Source: Xanthobacteraceae bacterium
GTDB lineage: Bacteria > Pseudomonadota > Alphaproteobacteria > Rhizobiales > Xanthobacteraceae
Direction: 5' to 3'
NCBI GenBank assembly: GCA_019746135.1
Contig: JAIESI010000032.1
Coordinates: forward strand, 32,838 to 96,837
DNA: 64,000 nt
The position numbers and the translations under genes are program-made. Below the pieces are notes generated by a model. It was not told the origin of the DNA and made no database searches. It saw nothing but the letters and a program-made list of their open reading frames with translations. This document shows positions 40,309-49,766 of this stretch, piece after piece; within the stretch, counting starts at the first letter, position 1; the number at the start of each line of letters is the position of its first letter.

Positions 40309-41490
40309 TTATTGCCTCGGCATCCGTGCCTTGAACGGGTCCTTCATGTTCTCCTGCTTGTCGAACTCGACGTTGACGAGCTGGCCACCCACCTTCTCGA
40401 CGCGCCGGATATAGACGGTCTGGACCACGTCGCGGGTCTCGGGATCGATCGACATCGGGCCGCGCGGGCTTTCCCACTTGAGCCCCTTGGCCGCGGCGAT
40501 CAGCGCATCGCCGTCGGTGTTGCCGTTGGTCTTCTTCAGCGCCTCGTAGATCACGTGCATGCCGTCATAGCCGCCGACCGAGAACATGTCGGGGTTGCGC
40601 TTGAACTCGGCGTTGTAGTCGGCGACGAACTTCCGGTTCTTCGGCGACTGGTGATTGTGGTCGTAGTGGAACGCGGTGATGAAGCCCAGGCCGGCGTCGC
40701 CCATGCCCTTGAGCGCCTCGTCGAAGGTGAGCTCGCCCTGGCCCAGCACCTTGGTCTTGTTCAGGTCGATGCCGCGTTCGGCCACCGCCTTGCCGATCGC
40801 CGCGGGCTGCGGGCCGCCCGGCACCCAGATGTAGAGCACGTCGGGATTGAGGTCCTTGGCGCGCTGCAGGAACGCGGTGAAGTCCTGGTTTGCCACCGGA
40901 TAGCGCGCCGAGCCGATGATCTCGCCGCCGGCCTCCTTGAACGCGCGCTGGAACGCGCCTTCGCCGTCGTGGCCGGGGCTGAAGTCGGAGACCAGCGTAT
41001 AGGCCTTGCGGGCGCCGCTCTTGTAGGCCCAGGTGCCGAGCGCCTCGTTGACCTGCGGCACGGTGAAGGACGTGCGCACCATGTAGGGCGACTTGGTGGT
41101 GATGATCGAGGTCGCGGCGTTCATGTTGACCATGAACTTCTTCGCCTGCGCCGACACATCGGCGGCCGCGAGCGCGTTCGGCGTGAGATCGAAGCCGGCG
41201 AGCATGTCGACCTTGTCGCGGACGATGAGCTCCTGGGAGAGGCGTTTGGCGACGTCCGGCGCAACGCCGCCATTGTCCTTGCGGATGATCTCGATCTTTT
41301 TGCCGGCCACCGTGTCGCCGTGCTCCTTCATGTAGAGCTTGATGCCGTTGTCGATCTGCGCGCCCGGATCGGCGAATTGTCCGGAAAAGGACATGACCAC
41401 GCCGATCTTGATGGTGCCCTGAGCCTGGGCGGCCGTGGCCGCCAGCAACACTGCCGCGGTGACGGCAAGTCCGGTCATTGCGCGTCGCAT
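40309..41490 (-). CDS. Branched-chain-type ABC substrate-binding protein (set 3, paralog A)
   Basis: MRRAMTGLAVTAAVLLAATAAQAQGTIKIGVVMSFSGQFADPGAQIDNGIKLYMKEHGDTVAGKKIEIIRKDNGG. Confidence 0.92.
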   Translation of the reverse strand: MRRAMTGLAVTAAVLLAATAAQAQGTIKIGVVMSFSGQFADPGAQIDNGIKLYMKEHGDTVAGKKIEIIRKDNGGVAPDVAKRLSQELIVRDKVDMLAGFDLTPNALAAADVSAQAKKFMVNMNAATSIITTKSPYMVRTSFTVPQVNEALGTWAYKSGARKAYTLVSDFSPGHDGEGAFQRAFKEAGGEIIGSARYPVANQDFTAFLQRAKDLNPDVLYIWVPGGPQPAAIGKAVAERGIDLNKTKVLGQGELTFDEALKGMGDAGLGFITAFHYDHNHQSPKNRKFVADYNAEFKRNPDMFSVGGYDGMHVIYEALKKTNGNTDGDALIAAAKGLKWESPRGPMSIDPETRDVVQTVYIRRVEKVGGQLVNVEFDKQENMKDPFKARMPRQ

Positions 41491-41725
41491 GAGGTTCCCT
41501 CCCAAAGCTTCGATCTTCTTGTTTTGCCGCTATTTATCCCGGCCTCGTCGCGATCCGCAATGGCCGCTGGCTTGTCGATTGCCCTGCGCCAATCTGTCCA
41601 CGTCATGGCCGCGACAAGCGGGCATGACGGCGGTGGATTCTGGCTGCGGACAGCAACAGGACCGGCTTCGGTATGCGCCAAAGCCGGTCCCGAGGACATG
41701 AGGATGCTGCGAATATGCGGCGGCC

Positions 41726-42907
41726 CTACTTCGGCATCCGCGCCTTCACCGGGTCCTTGACGTTCTCGACCTTGTCGAAGGCGACGTTCTGCGGCTCGCC
41801 GTTCACCTTCTCGACCTTGCGAATGTAGATCGTCTGCACCACATCGCGGGTTTCGGGATCGATCGACATCGGGCCGCGCGGGCTGTCCCACTTCAGGCCC
41901 TTGGCGGCGGCGATCAGCGCGTCACCGTCGGTCTTGCCGCCGGCTTTCTTCACCGCTTCGTAGATGACGTGCATGCCGTCATAGCCGCCGATCGAGAAGA
42001 AGTCCGGGTTGCGCTTGTGCATCTCGTTGAACAGCTTCACGAACGCGACGTTCTTCGGGTTCTTGTCGGTGTACTCGTAGTGCCAGGCGGTGATGATGCC
42101 GAGGCTCGCGTCGCCCATGCTCTTCAGCGCCTGCTCGGCGGTGGTCTCGCCGGAGCCGAGGATCCTGGTCTTGTTCGGGTCGACGCCGCGCTCGGCGAAG
42201 GCCTTGCCCAGCGCCGCGGGCTGCGCGCCGCCCGGCACGAAGATCATGATCGATTCCGGGTTGAGGTCCTTGGCGCGCTGGATGAACGCGGAGAAGTCCG
42301 GGTTCGCCACGGGGAAGCGCACCGAGCCGGTGATCTCGCCGCCGCCTTCCTTGAACGCGCGGTGGAAGCCCGCCTCGAAATCGTGGCCCGGACCGTAGTC
42401 CGTCACCATGCTGTAGGACTTTTTGATGCCGGCCTTCTTGGCCGCCCAGGTGCCGAAGGTTTCGGCCACCTGCGGCAGCGTCACCGAGGAGCGCACCGAG
42501 TAGGGCGACTTGGTGGTGATGATCGAGGTCGCCGCGTTCATGATCACCATGAACTTCTTCGCTTCGGCCGACACGTCGGAGGCCGCGAGCGCGTTCGGCG
42601 TCAGCACGAAGCCGGCGAGAATGTCGACCTTGTCGCGGACCACCAGCTCCTGCGCCAGGCGCTTGGCGACATCCGGCGCCATGCCGCCGGAGTCCTTGAC
42701 GATCAGCTCGATCTTCTTGCCGCCGACGGTGTCGCCGAACTGCTTCATGTAGGTCTGGACGCCGTTGCGCATCTGGATGCCGGCGTCGGCGAACTGGCCG
42801 GACAGCGTCATGATCACGCCGACCTTGATCGTGTCCTGCGCCGCGGCCTGCGTCATGGTGACGGCAAGCGCGGTGGCGCTCAGAAGTCCGATTAGCGATT
42901 TGCGCAT
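41726..42907 (-). CDS. Branched-chain-type ABC substrate-binding protein (set 3, paralog B)
   Basis: MRKSLIGLLSATALAVTMTQAAAQDTIKVGVIMTLSGQFADAGIQMRNGVQTYMKQFGDTVGGKKIELIVKDSGG; clearly paralogous to 40309-41490. Confidence 0.92.
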   Translation of the reverse strand: MRKSLIGLLSATALAVTMTQAAAQDTIKVGVIMTLSGQFADAGIQMRNGVQTYMKQFGDTVGGKKIELIVKDSGGMAPDVAKRLAQELVVRDKVDILAGFVLTPNALAASDVSAEAKKFMVIMNAATSIITTKSPYSVRSSVTLPQVAETFGTWAAKKAGIKKSYSMVTDYGPGHDFEAGFHRAFKEGGGEITGSVRFPVANPDFSAFIQRAKDLNPESIMIFVPGGAQPAALGKAFAERGVDPNKTRILGSGETTAEQALKSMGDASLGIITAWHYEYTDKNPKNVAFVKLFNEMHKRNPDFFSIGGYDGMHVIYEAVKKAGGKTDGDALIAAAKGLKWDSPRGPMSIDPETRDVVQTIYIRKVEKVNGEPQNVAFDKVENVKDPVKARMPK

Positions 42908-43048
42908 TCAATTCCTCCCGTTGGAAGGCCGATTTGGCCATTTTTTCCAACGGTAAGGCCTGCCTGTACGGAGGTCAATTTGCCGCGGTGCCGCGCCCTC
43001 GGACCGAAGCCGGTGGGCCGTTGCCCGCCGGTCAATTCGACGTGATGC

Positions 43049-44005
43049 TCAGTCGAGCTTGATGTTCAGCTTCCGGATCAGCGGCGTCCACTCCGCGCCG
43101 GTCCTGCGCATGACCGCCGCCATGTCCTCGGACGAGGTCGGGGTGGGGTCGTAGCCGATATTGATGAAGCGCTGCTTGAGCGCCGGATCGCCGACGATCC
43201 TGCGCAGCTCGGATGAAAGCAGCGCGACCGTGTCCTTCGGCGTCTTGGCCGGCACATAGAGCATGAAGTGCACGCCCGCATCGAGGCCGGGCATGCCCTG
43301 CTCGGTGGTGGTCTTCACGTCGGGAACGAGCTCGGAGCGCTTCCCGGCGATCACCGCCAGCGCCTTGAGCTTGCCCTCCTTGACCAGCGGCAGCACCGAG
43401 CCCGCGGCGAAGCTGCCGAGGTCGATGCGGCCGGCGATCAGGTCGGTCACCGCCTGGGCGCCGCCGCGATAGGCGACGTGGACGAACCTGCCGCCGCTTC
43501 GCGCGGCGATTTCCTCGACCGCGAGGTGCTGCAGCAGGCCGTAGCCCGCGGTGCTGAAGTTGATCCCGTCCGGCTTGCTCTTGCTCCAATCGATCAGCCC
43601 CTTGAGGTCGCCGGGCGGATTGGCGCTCGCGGTCACCAGCAAGGTCGGCGTGATGCCGATGCCGCCGATCGGCGTGAGATCGGCGATCGGATCGTAGCCG
43701 AGCCTGGAAAAGCTCGCCGTGAAGGTGGCGATGACCGCGGCGTTGTTGAGAAGCGTGCAGCCGTCGGCCGGCGCGTTGACCACCGCGAGCGTGCCGACAT
43801 TGCCGGTGGCGCCGGCGCGGTTCTCGACGATCACCGGTTTCTTCAGCGCAGCCTCGAGACGCTCGGCGATGAGGCGCGAGGCGACATCGGTCGCGCCGCC
43901 CGCCGGATAGGGCGTGATCAGCCGGATCTGCTGGCAGTTCAATTCGGCCGCCAGCGCGCTTGTCGTGCCAAGCGCGAGTGCAATCGTCATGGCGATGAGA
44001 CGCAT
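43049..44005 (-). CDS. Bug/TctC-family substrate-binding protein
   Basis: MRLIAMTIALALGTTSALAAELNCQQIRLITPYPAGGATDVASRLIAERL...VENRAGATGNVGT. Confidence 0.9.
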   Translation of the reverse strand: MRLIAMTIALALGTTSALAAELNCQQIRLITPYPAGGATDVASRLIAERLEAALKKPVIVENRAGATGNVGTLAVVNAPADGCTLLNNAAVIATFTASFSRLGYDPIADLTPIGGIGITPTLLVTASANPPGDLKGLIDWSKSKPDGINFSTAGYGLLQHLAVEEIAARSGGRFVHVAYRGGAQAVTDLIAGRIDLGSFAAGSVLPLVKEGKLKALAVIAGKRSELVPDVKTTTEQGMPGLDAGVHFMLYVPAKTPKDTVALLSSELRRIVGDPALKQRFINIGYDPTPTSSEDMAAVMRRTGAEWTPLIRKLNIKLD

Positions 44006-44039
44006 CGCAACCTCCAATATCGTTTGTTGTTGTTGGTCG

Positions 44040-45182
44040 TCAGTTCTTCAGATGCGGCATGACCTCGGACGCGAACATCTCCATGTTCCGCTTGGTCAGC
44101 TCGTCCGACAGCGTGCCGAACTGCAGCATGGTGATGAGCTTGCCCGCGCGGGTCTCGTCGCGCAGCTTGGCCAACTGGTCGCGCACCGTCTTCGGGCTGC
44201 CGACGATCACCGTGCCGTTTTCGGCCAGTTCTTCGAAGGTGAGCCGTTTCTGCGCGCCGAGCGCCTTGCGCATGCGCATCGTGTTCTTCATCGACGGCAG
44301 CGACATGTAGCCCGGCGGCAGCAGCATCTGGAACGGCACCGCCAGGAAGTCGTTGAACAGCGTCTCGACGCCTTCCTTCGCCTCTTTGCGGGCGCGCTCG
44401 TCGGTGTCGGCGACGTAGACCGGCGAGGCCCAGCCGATCTGGCTCGGCAAGGCTTCGTAGCCGTATTGCTTGGCCTGCTCGCGGTAGACGTTGAGGTAGC
44501 GCGCCACGAGCTCGCGGCTCGAGAACGTCACCAGGAACGGATACTTGCGCTCAGGTGCTGCCGCCCACTTGACCGTCTCCGACGAGCCCATCGACGGGAT
44601 CCAGATCTCCGGGTGCGGGCTCTGATAGGGGCGGGGCCACAGATTGACGTAGCGCAGATTGAAGTGCTCGCCCTCGAAGCTGAACGGCCCCGGTCGTGTC
44701 CACGCCTGGACAATGAGATCGTGCGCCTCCTGGTATCGCTCGTGCGACCAGTACGGGTTGATGCCGGTCGCGTGATACTCGTTGCCGATGCCGCGGACGA
44801 AGCCGGTGATGATCCGGCCGCGCGACAGGTTGTCGAGCATCGCGAACTCTTCGGCGATGTTGACCGGGTTGTTCACCAGCGGCAGCGCGCGGCCGATGAT
44901 CGCGATCTTCGCCTTGGTGGTGCGGGCGATCAGGTTGCTGGCAATGAGGTTGGGCGCCGGCATCATGCCGTAGGCGGTCTGGTGGTGCTCGTTGACCGCG
45001 ATCACGTCGAAGCCGAGCTTTTCGGCATAGACGAGCTGATTAATGTAGGATTCGTATTCGTCGGCGCCCTTCTTCGGATCGTACAGATTGTTGGGCAGCA
45101 CCACCCAGGCGGCGCGATGCTTGTGGCGCTCGACCATGTCGAGCGGGCGGTACGGCATCAGATGGAAGAATGTGAACTGCAT
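44040..45182 (-). CDS. LLM-class (luciferase-like) flavin-dependent monooxygenase
   Basis: MQFTFFHLMPYRPLD...FDVIAVNEHHQTAYGMMPAPNLIASNLIARTTKAKIAIIGRALPLVNNPVNIAEEFAMLDNLSRGRIITGFVRG. Confidence 0.92.
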   Translation of the reverse strand: MQFTFFHLMPYRPLDMVERHKHRAAWVVLPNNLYDPKKGADEYESYINQLVYAEKLGFDVIAVNEHHQTAYGMMPAPNLIASNLIARTTKAKIAIIGRALPLVNNPVNIAEEFAMLDNLSRGRIITGFVRGIGNEYHATGINPYWSHERYQEAHDLIVQAWTRPGPFSFEGEHFNLRYVNLWPRPYQSPHPEIWIPSMGSSETVKWAAAPERKYPFLVTFSSRELVARYLNVYREQAKQYGYEALPSQIGWASPVYVADTDERARKEAKEGVETLFNDFLAVPFQMLLPPGYMSLPSMKNTMRMRKALGAQKRLTFEELAENGTVIVGSPKTVRDQLAKLRDETRAGKLITMLQFGTLSDELTKRNMEMFASEVMPHLKN

Positions 45183-45961
45183 CAGCGTGTCCCCGCATAC
45201 AGGCGGCTGATCTCCTTGGCGGTGATCTCCGGCTTCTCGACCGCCGGCACGTGGCCGCATTCGGGTATGACCTCGACGCGGCTGCCGGGGATTTTCTCGC
45301 CCCAGCGCGCCGCGTAGGCGCTCGGGAACAGCTTGTCCTCCTTGCCCCAGACGATCAGCGTCGGCACCGCGATGCGGTGCAGCCAGCGCTCGAGCGAGGG
45401 ATTGTACCAGCGCGGCTCCCAGCCGAATTTCGTGGCGGCGAAGCGGTTGGTCAGCATGATGTCGGCCTGCTCGTCGGTGAGCTGCATCGACAGGATCTGG
45501 TCGGGGATCTTCTGGTTGAAATAGAGGTTGCGGATCGATTCCTCGGCGTCCCAGATGAAATTGTCGCCGGCCGGCATGCCCTTGATGCGGATGCCCGCAG
45601 GGCCGAGCAGCGACAGCGACTTCAGCCGCGTGCAGTTGCGCACCGCGACCTCGGCTGCGGCCCAGCCGCCGAGCGACTGGCCGACCAGGTGCACCGGATG
45701 CGCGCTCAGCTCATCGATGAAATCGAGGTAGTACATCGCGAGATCGCCGATGTTGCGCATCCAGGCCGGGTTGTCCGAGGTGCCGAACCCCGGATGCTCG
45801 GGCACGAACACCTCGAAATTCTTGGAAAGAAGATCGAACACCGGCAGCCACACCGGAAGACCGTTGGCCCCGTGCAGAAACAGCAGCGGCGGTCCCGATC
45901 CGCCGCGCAGCATCCGCACATTGACGTCACGGACCTTGTGCTTCGTTTCCGTCCCCGGCAT
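45182..45961 (-). CDS. Alpha/beta-fold hydrolase
   Basis: PPLLFLHGANGLPVWLPVFDLLSKNFEVFVPEHPGFGTSDNP...VHLVGQSLGGWAAAEVA; ATGA overlap with the LLM gene. Confidence 0.93.
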   Translation of the reverse strand: MPGTETKHKVRDVNVRMLRGGSGPPLLFLHGANGLPVWLPVFDLLSKNFEVFVPEHPGFGTSDNPAWMRNIGDLAMYYLDFIDELSAHPVHLVGQSLGGWAAAEVAVRNCTRLKSLSLLGPAGIRIKGMPAGDNFIWDAEESIRNLYFNQKIPDQILSMQLTDEQADIMLTNRFAATKFGWEPRWYNPSLERWLHRIAVPTLIVWGKEDKLFPSAYAARWGEKIPGSRVEVIPECGHVPAVEKPEITAKEISRLYAGTR

Positions 45962-46310
45962 GCGCCGCTCCTCCGCCTTTGGTTGGCAGGACTGTAGCTT
46001 GTCTCTACGATGAACAGAAATGCCGGACTGCCGGGGAGTGATGACCTTGAAGCATGCAATCGAAGCGGAACGGCCAACCGTCGCAGCGAACGCCAGGCTC
46101 GGTTATGTGAGCGATGTTGCGGCGGCTCGCTCCGGCAAGGCTTCGCAGAAACGCAATCATGGATCACTCCGGCCCGTGATGACCGGCGCAAGCCTGACGT
46201 GGTGCCGCTTCGGCGCAAGCGGCCGATTTACAGCGGGGCCCGGATTGCCGAAAATCTTGTAGTGTGAATCCTGTATAAGATCCGCCGACCGCAACCAACG
46301 GAATGAGCCG

Positions 46311-47864
46311 ATGTCCAGTGCCGATGCCGAACGCTTCCGCCTGCGCCGCTTCGTCGAGCGGCTGGTGCAGCTTGGCGAGTGCGAGATCCACGACAAGCCG
46401 ATCGATCTCGTCGACGTGGCGGCGGTGCTCGACGGCAACACCAGGGCGACCTGGTTCAAGGCGGTCGGGCCGGAGAAGGCCGAGCTGATCGGCAACGTCA
46501 TGGGCTCGCGCAAGCGGCTGGCCCTGGCGCTGGATACCGACGAAGCGGGGCTTTTGCCGGAGATCACCCGGCGGCTCGGCAGCCCGCACAAGCCCATCAA
46601 GGTCGCGGCGGCCGACGCGCCGGTGCAGCAGGTGGTGAAGAAGGCCGAGGAGGCCGACCTCTGTGCGCTGCCGGTGCATCTGCAGCACGGCGAGGACGGC
46701 GCGCCGTACATCTCCGCGGGCCTCGATGTCATGCAATTCCGCGACACCGGGCACACCAATATCGGCTGCCGGCGGATCATGCTGCGCGGGCCGCGCACCG
46801 CGGGCATCGACATGATCGCGCCGAGCGACGCGCGCGCGATCTATCTCGAAGGCGTGGCGAAGGGCGAGAAGACGCCGGTGGCGTATGTCGTCGGCTCCAC
46901 GCCGTGCGACTTCATGGCGGCGGTCTGCATGAATCCGCCGATGGACGAGCTCGAGGTGCTGGGTGCGTTGCGCGGTGCGCCGGTTCCGGTCGTCAAATGC
47001 GTCACCAACGACATCTTCGTGCCGGCCGACGCCGAATACGTGCTCGAAGGCTATCTCGACAGCAAGGGCCACGTCGAGCCGGAAGGGCCGTACGGCGAAT
47101 ATGTCGGCTATTACGGCGTGGTGAAGCGCAATCCGGTGTTCCATCTCACCGCGATCACGCACAGGAAGGACGCGCTGTTCCAGACCGTCACCATCGGCGG
47201 CAAGCATCTCGGCCGCACCGACACCGCGCAGCTCACCACGGTGAAGACCGAGTCCGCGGCCTGGGCGGGCCTCGTCACCGCGGTGCGCGAGCCGGTGGCC
47301 TGCTTTGCCACGCCGTCGAGCGGCGGCATGTACAACGTCCGCGTCTCGATCCGCCAGCGCGTGCCGGGCGAGGCGCGCAACGCCATCGCCGCGGTGTTCG
47401 GCAGCATGGCCGAGGCCAAGCAGGTGTTCGTGTTCGACGACGACATCGACGTGTTCTCCGACGAGCAGTGCGACTGGGCGCTGGCGACGCGCTATCAGGG
47501 CGACCGCGACACGCTGCAGGGCTCGGGCTTCCGCGTGGTGCCGCTCGATCCGTCGCTCGGCGGCCAGCGCGTCGGCGCCAAGATCGGCTTCGACTGCACC
47601 ATCCCGTTCGGCAAGCGGCAGTCGCTGGAGTGGGGCGTCCCGGTGGCGCCGGTGATGCCCAAAGAAACCGCGAAGCCGAACGGCGGCGGGAAAAAGTCGG
47701 TGGCGGATACGCTCGCGGCCGGACCTGCGAGCTTCCTCGAGTTGATGGTCGCGGCCGGCTCCCGCGACGGCCGCGAGATCGTGCGCGAGCTCGACGTGCT
47801 TTATGCGGCCGACAAGCTCACGCGCAACGAGACCGGCCGTTATATTTTGAAAAGCGCCGGATAG
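46311..47864 (+). CDS. UbiD-family decarboxylase (second copy in window)
   Basis: MSSADAERFRLRRFVERLVQLGECEIHDKPIDLVDVAAVLDG...VEPEGPYGEYVGYYG...ITHRKDALFQTVTIGGKHLGRTD. Confidence 0.93.
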   Translation: MSSADAERFRLRRFVERLVQLGECEIHDKPIDLVDVAAVLDGNTRATWFKAVGPEKAELIGNVMGSRKRLALALDTDEAGLLPEITRRLGSPHKPIKVAAADAPVQQVVKKAEEADLCALPVHLQHGEDGAPYISAGLDVMQFRDTGHTNIGCRRIMLRGPRTAGIDMIAPSDARAIYLEGVAKGEKTPVAYVVGSTPCDFMAAVCMNPPMDELEVLGALRGAPVPVVKCVTNDIFVPADAEYVLEGYLDSKGHVEPEGPYGEYVGYYGVVKRNPVFHLTAITHRKDALFQTVTIGGKHLGRTDTAQLTTVKTESAAWAGLVTAVREPVACFATPSSGGMYNVRVSIRQRVPGEARNAIAAVFGSMAEAKQVFVFDDDIDVFSDEQCDWALATRYQGDRDTLQGSGFRVVPLDPSLGGQRVGAKIGFDCTIPFGKRQSLEWGVPVAPVMPKETAKPNGGGKKSVADTLAAGPASFLELMVAAGSRDGREIVRELDVLYAADKLTRNETGRYILKSAG

Positions 47865-47869
47865 CGCTC

Positions 47870-49675
47870 ATGGCGCGATCGGAGTCTTTGCTTGGCAACG
47901 ATCAGGTAGTCCAACTCGCTTTCTCGCTTCACGAGAATAGAGGTGTCTATTCGCTTTTGATTGGTTCGGGTATGTCCCGGGCTGCCGAGATTCCAACCGG
48001 TTGGGAAATCACTATCGACCTGATTCGACGAGTTGCGTTGGCACGGGGCGTCAAAGAGCAACCCGATTGGGCCGCCTGGTACAATGACGAGGTCGGTGAG
48101 GAGCCCAACTACTCAACCCTTCTCGCAGAGCTGGCCTCAACGCCCATGGAGAGGCGGTCCATCCTTCACGCATATATAGAACCCACGGACGAAGATCGAC
48201 GAGAAGGCCGCAAGATTCCGACGGCTGCTCATCGGTCCGTCGCGGAGCTCGTTCGCGCAGGCTATATTCGGGTCGTTATCACTACCAATTTCGACAGGCT
48301 CATCGAGAACGCGTTGCGCGACGCGGGCGTCGAGCCCACGGTCGTGTCCTCGCCTGACGCGTTGTCCGGCGCTGAATCAATGGCGCACAGCACTTGCTAC
48401 ATCCTCAAACTTCACGGGGATTACAAGGACACACGAATTCTCAATACGGACGAAGAATTGAGCGCATATCCGGAAGTCTACGGAAATTTACTCGATCGAA
48501 TCTTCGATGAATACGGCCTGATCGTTTGTGGCTGGTCTGGCGAGTGGGATCATGCGTTGCGGGCCGCGTTTCTGCGCGCGCCAAACCGTCGATATCCACT
48601 ATATTGGACCTCACGATCGGCGCTTCGCTCGGCCGCGAAGCAGGTCGCGGATCACCGCAAGGCCCGTGTTGTTACTATAGCCGATGCGGACTCATTTTTC
48701 ACGGCGCTTCGGCAGCGGGTCGAAACGCTGGAGCAGACCCGCCGGCAGAATCCGCTTAGTGTGGAGCTGTTGGTTAGCACAGCAAAACGGTATCTCGCGC
48801 GATCCGAATATCGAATCCAGCTTGACGACCTTGTTGCCCAAGAAACTGAGCGAGTACTCGCCGCAATTGCTGTTCCGGCGCTTGCACCGCATGACGCTGT
48901 CGATCGCGTTCATTTCCTTACAAGAATTCGAACCTATGAAGGGGTCGTTGAAGCGCTTGTACGCATGGTCGGCGTCATGGGGCGGTGGGGCGACGGAAGT
49001 GAAACACCGCTTGTCCTGGACCTCATCCGCACGCTTTGCGCGGATGCCGATCGTGTCGGTAGCGGGACAAACGTATGGCTAAGTTTGCGTAGATATCCTG
49101 CGGTTTTGATCTTCACGGCCTACGGGCTTGGTTTAACGGTCGCGAGGCGATGGAGCGTGCTGCACGAGTTGTTTGCGGCCCAGGTCGCAAGGGAAGGTAA
49201 GCAGCAACATAGAGCCGTAGACGCGTTGTTCCTGTGGGCTTGGGGTGACGGAGCGGATGATGGATTGTGGAATTTCGTTTGGAGCACACCCGACAAGAAA
49301 GTCAGCAAATTAACACCGCTCAGTAGCTATCTATCCGGGCTGTTCAGCGAGTGGGGAAAGTCGTTTACGAGTCTCACTCCCGACCTGGAGTTTCTCTACG
49401 AGAGGTTTGAGCTGCTGGGCTCGGTCGCTCATTTGGAGGCAACCGAGCAATCCGACCTTGAGAAGGCTATGGCGGACAACCGTCCCAATAGTTGGGTTTG
49501 GGCTCCCGTCGGGCGTTATGCTTGGCACACCTCAAATTTCGAGCGGCTACTGCAGGAGATTGGAGAAGAGCCGTTCCGACGCGAACTATTGGACGCGGGC
49601 TTTGCGCGAGGTAACGAGACGTTCCTTGGGCTAGCGGTCGAGAATATCAAACGTATTGCTAGAAGGGTCCGTTGA
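47870..49675 (+). CDS. SIR2-domain protein, stand-alone, candidate anti-phage NADase
   Basis: Y(S)LLIGSGMSRAAEIPTGWEI (GAGxS-like), VVITTNFDRLIENAL, YILKLHGDYKD, YGLIVCGWSGEWDHALRAAF; long helical C-terminal extension. True start inferred at ATG 47870, not the 46379 ORF start. Confidence 0.85.
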   Translation: MARSESLLGNDQVVQLAFSLHENRGVYSLLIGSGMSRAAEIPTGWEITIDLIRRVALARGVKEQPDWAAWYNDEVGEEPNYSTLLAELASTPMERRSILHAYIEPTDEDRREGRKIPTAAHRSVAELVRAGYIRVVITTNFDRLIENALRDAGVEPTVVSSPDALSGAESMAHSTCYILKLHGDYKDTRILNTDEELSAYPEVYGNLLDRIFDEYGLIVCGWSGEWDHALRAAFLRAPNRRYPLYWTSRSALRSAAKQVADHRKARVVTIADADSFFTALRQRVETLEQTRRQNPLSVELLVSTAKRYLARSEYRIQLDDLVAQETERVLAAIAVPALAPHDAVDRVHFLTRIRTYEGVVEALVRMVGVMGRWGDGSETPLVLDLIRTLCADADRVGSGTNVWLSLRRYPAVLIFTAYGLGLTVARRWSVLHELFAAQVAREGKQQHRAVDALFLWAWGDGADDGLWNFVWSTPDKKVSKLTPLSSYLSGLFSEWGKSFTSLTPDLEFLYERFELLGSVAHLEATEQSDLEKAMADNRPNSWVWAPVGRYAWHTSNFERLLQEIGEEPFRRELLDAGFARGNETFLGLAVENIKRIARRVR

Positions 49676-49766
49676 TCGCCGCCGAGATCGCGCGGGCGCT
49701 GGATGTTCTCTATCCACCAACAGGTTGACGCGTAACGAAGCCGGCTCCTACGCGCCGAAGAGCTAA
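49676..49766 (+). pseudogene. Degenerate 3' end of a UbiD-family gene (frameshifted remnant)
   Basis: gagatcgcgcgggcgctggatgttctctat... encodes EIARALDVLY then, after a 1-nt loss, RLTRNEAGSYAPKS*, matching the intact gene's EIVRELDVLYAADKLTRNETGRYILKSAG*. Confidence 0.75.

Noticed and set aside
46379-47869. Upstream part of the 1098-aa ORF 46379-49675 as an N-terminal fusion domain of the SIR2 protein
   Set aside because: Residues before ATG 47870 are an out-of-frame Arg/Gly-rich shadow of the UbiD gene; real protein features begin at MARSESLLGNDQ.
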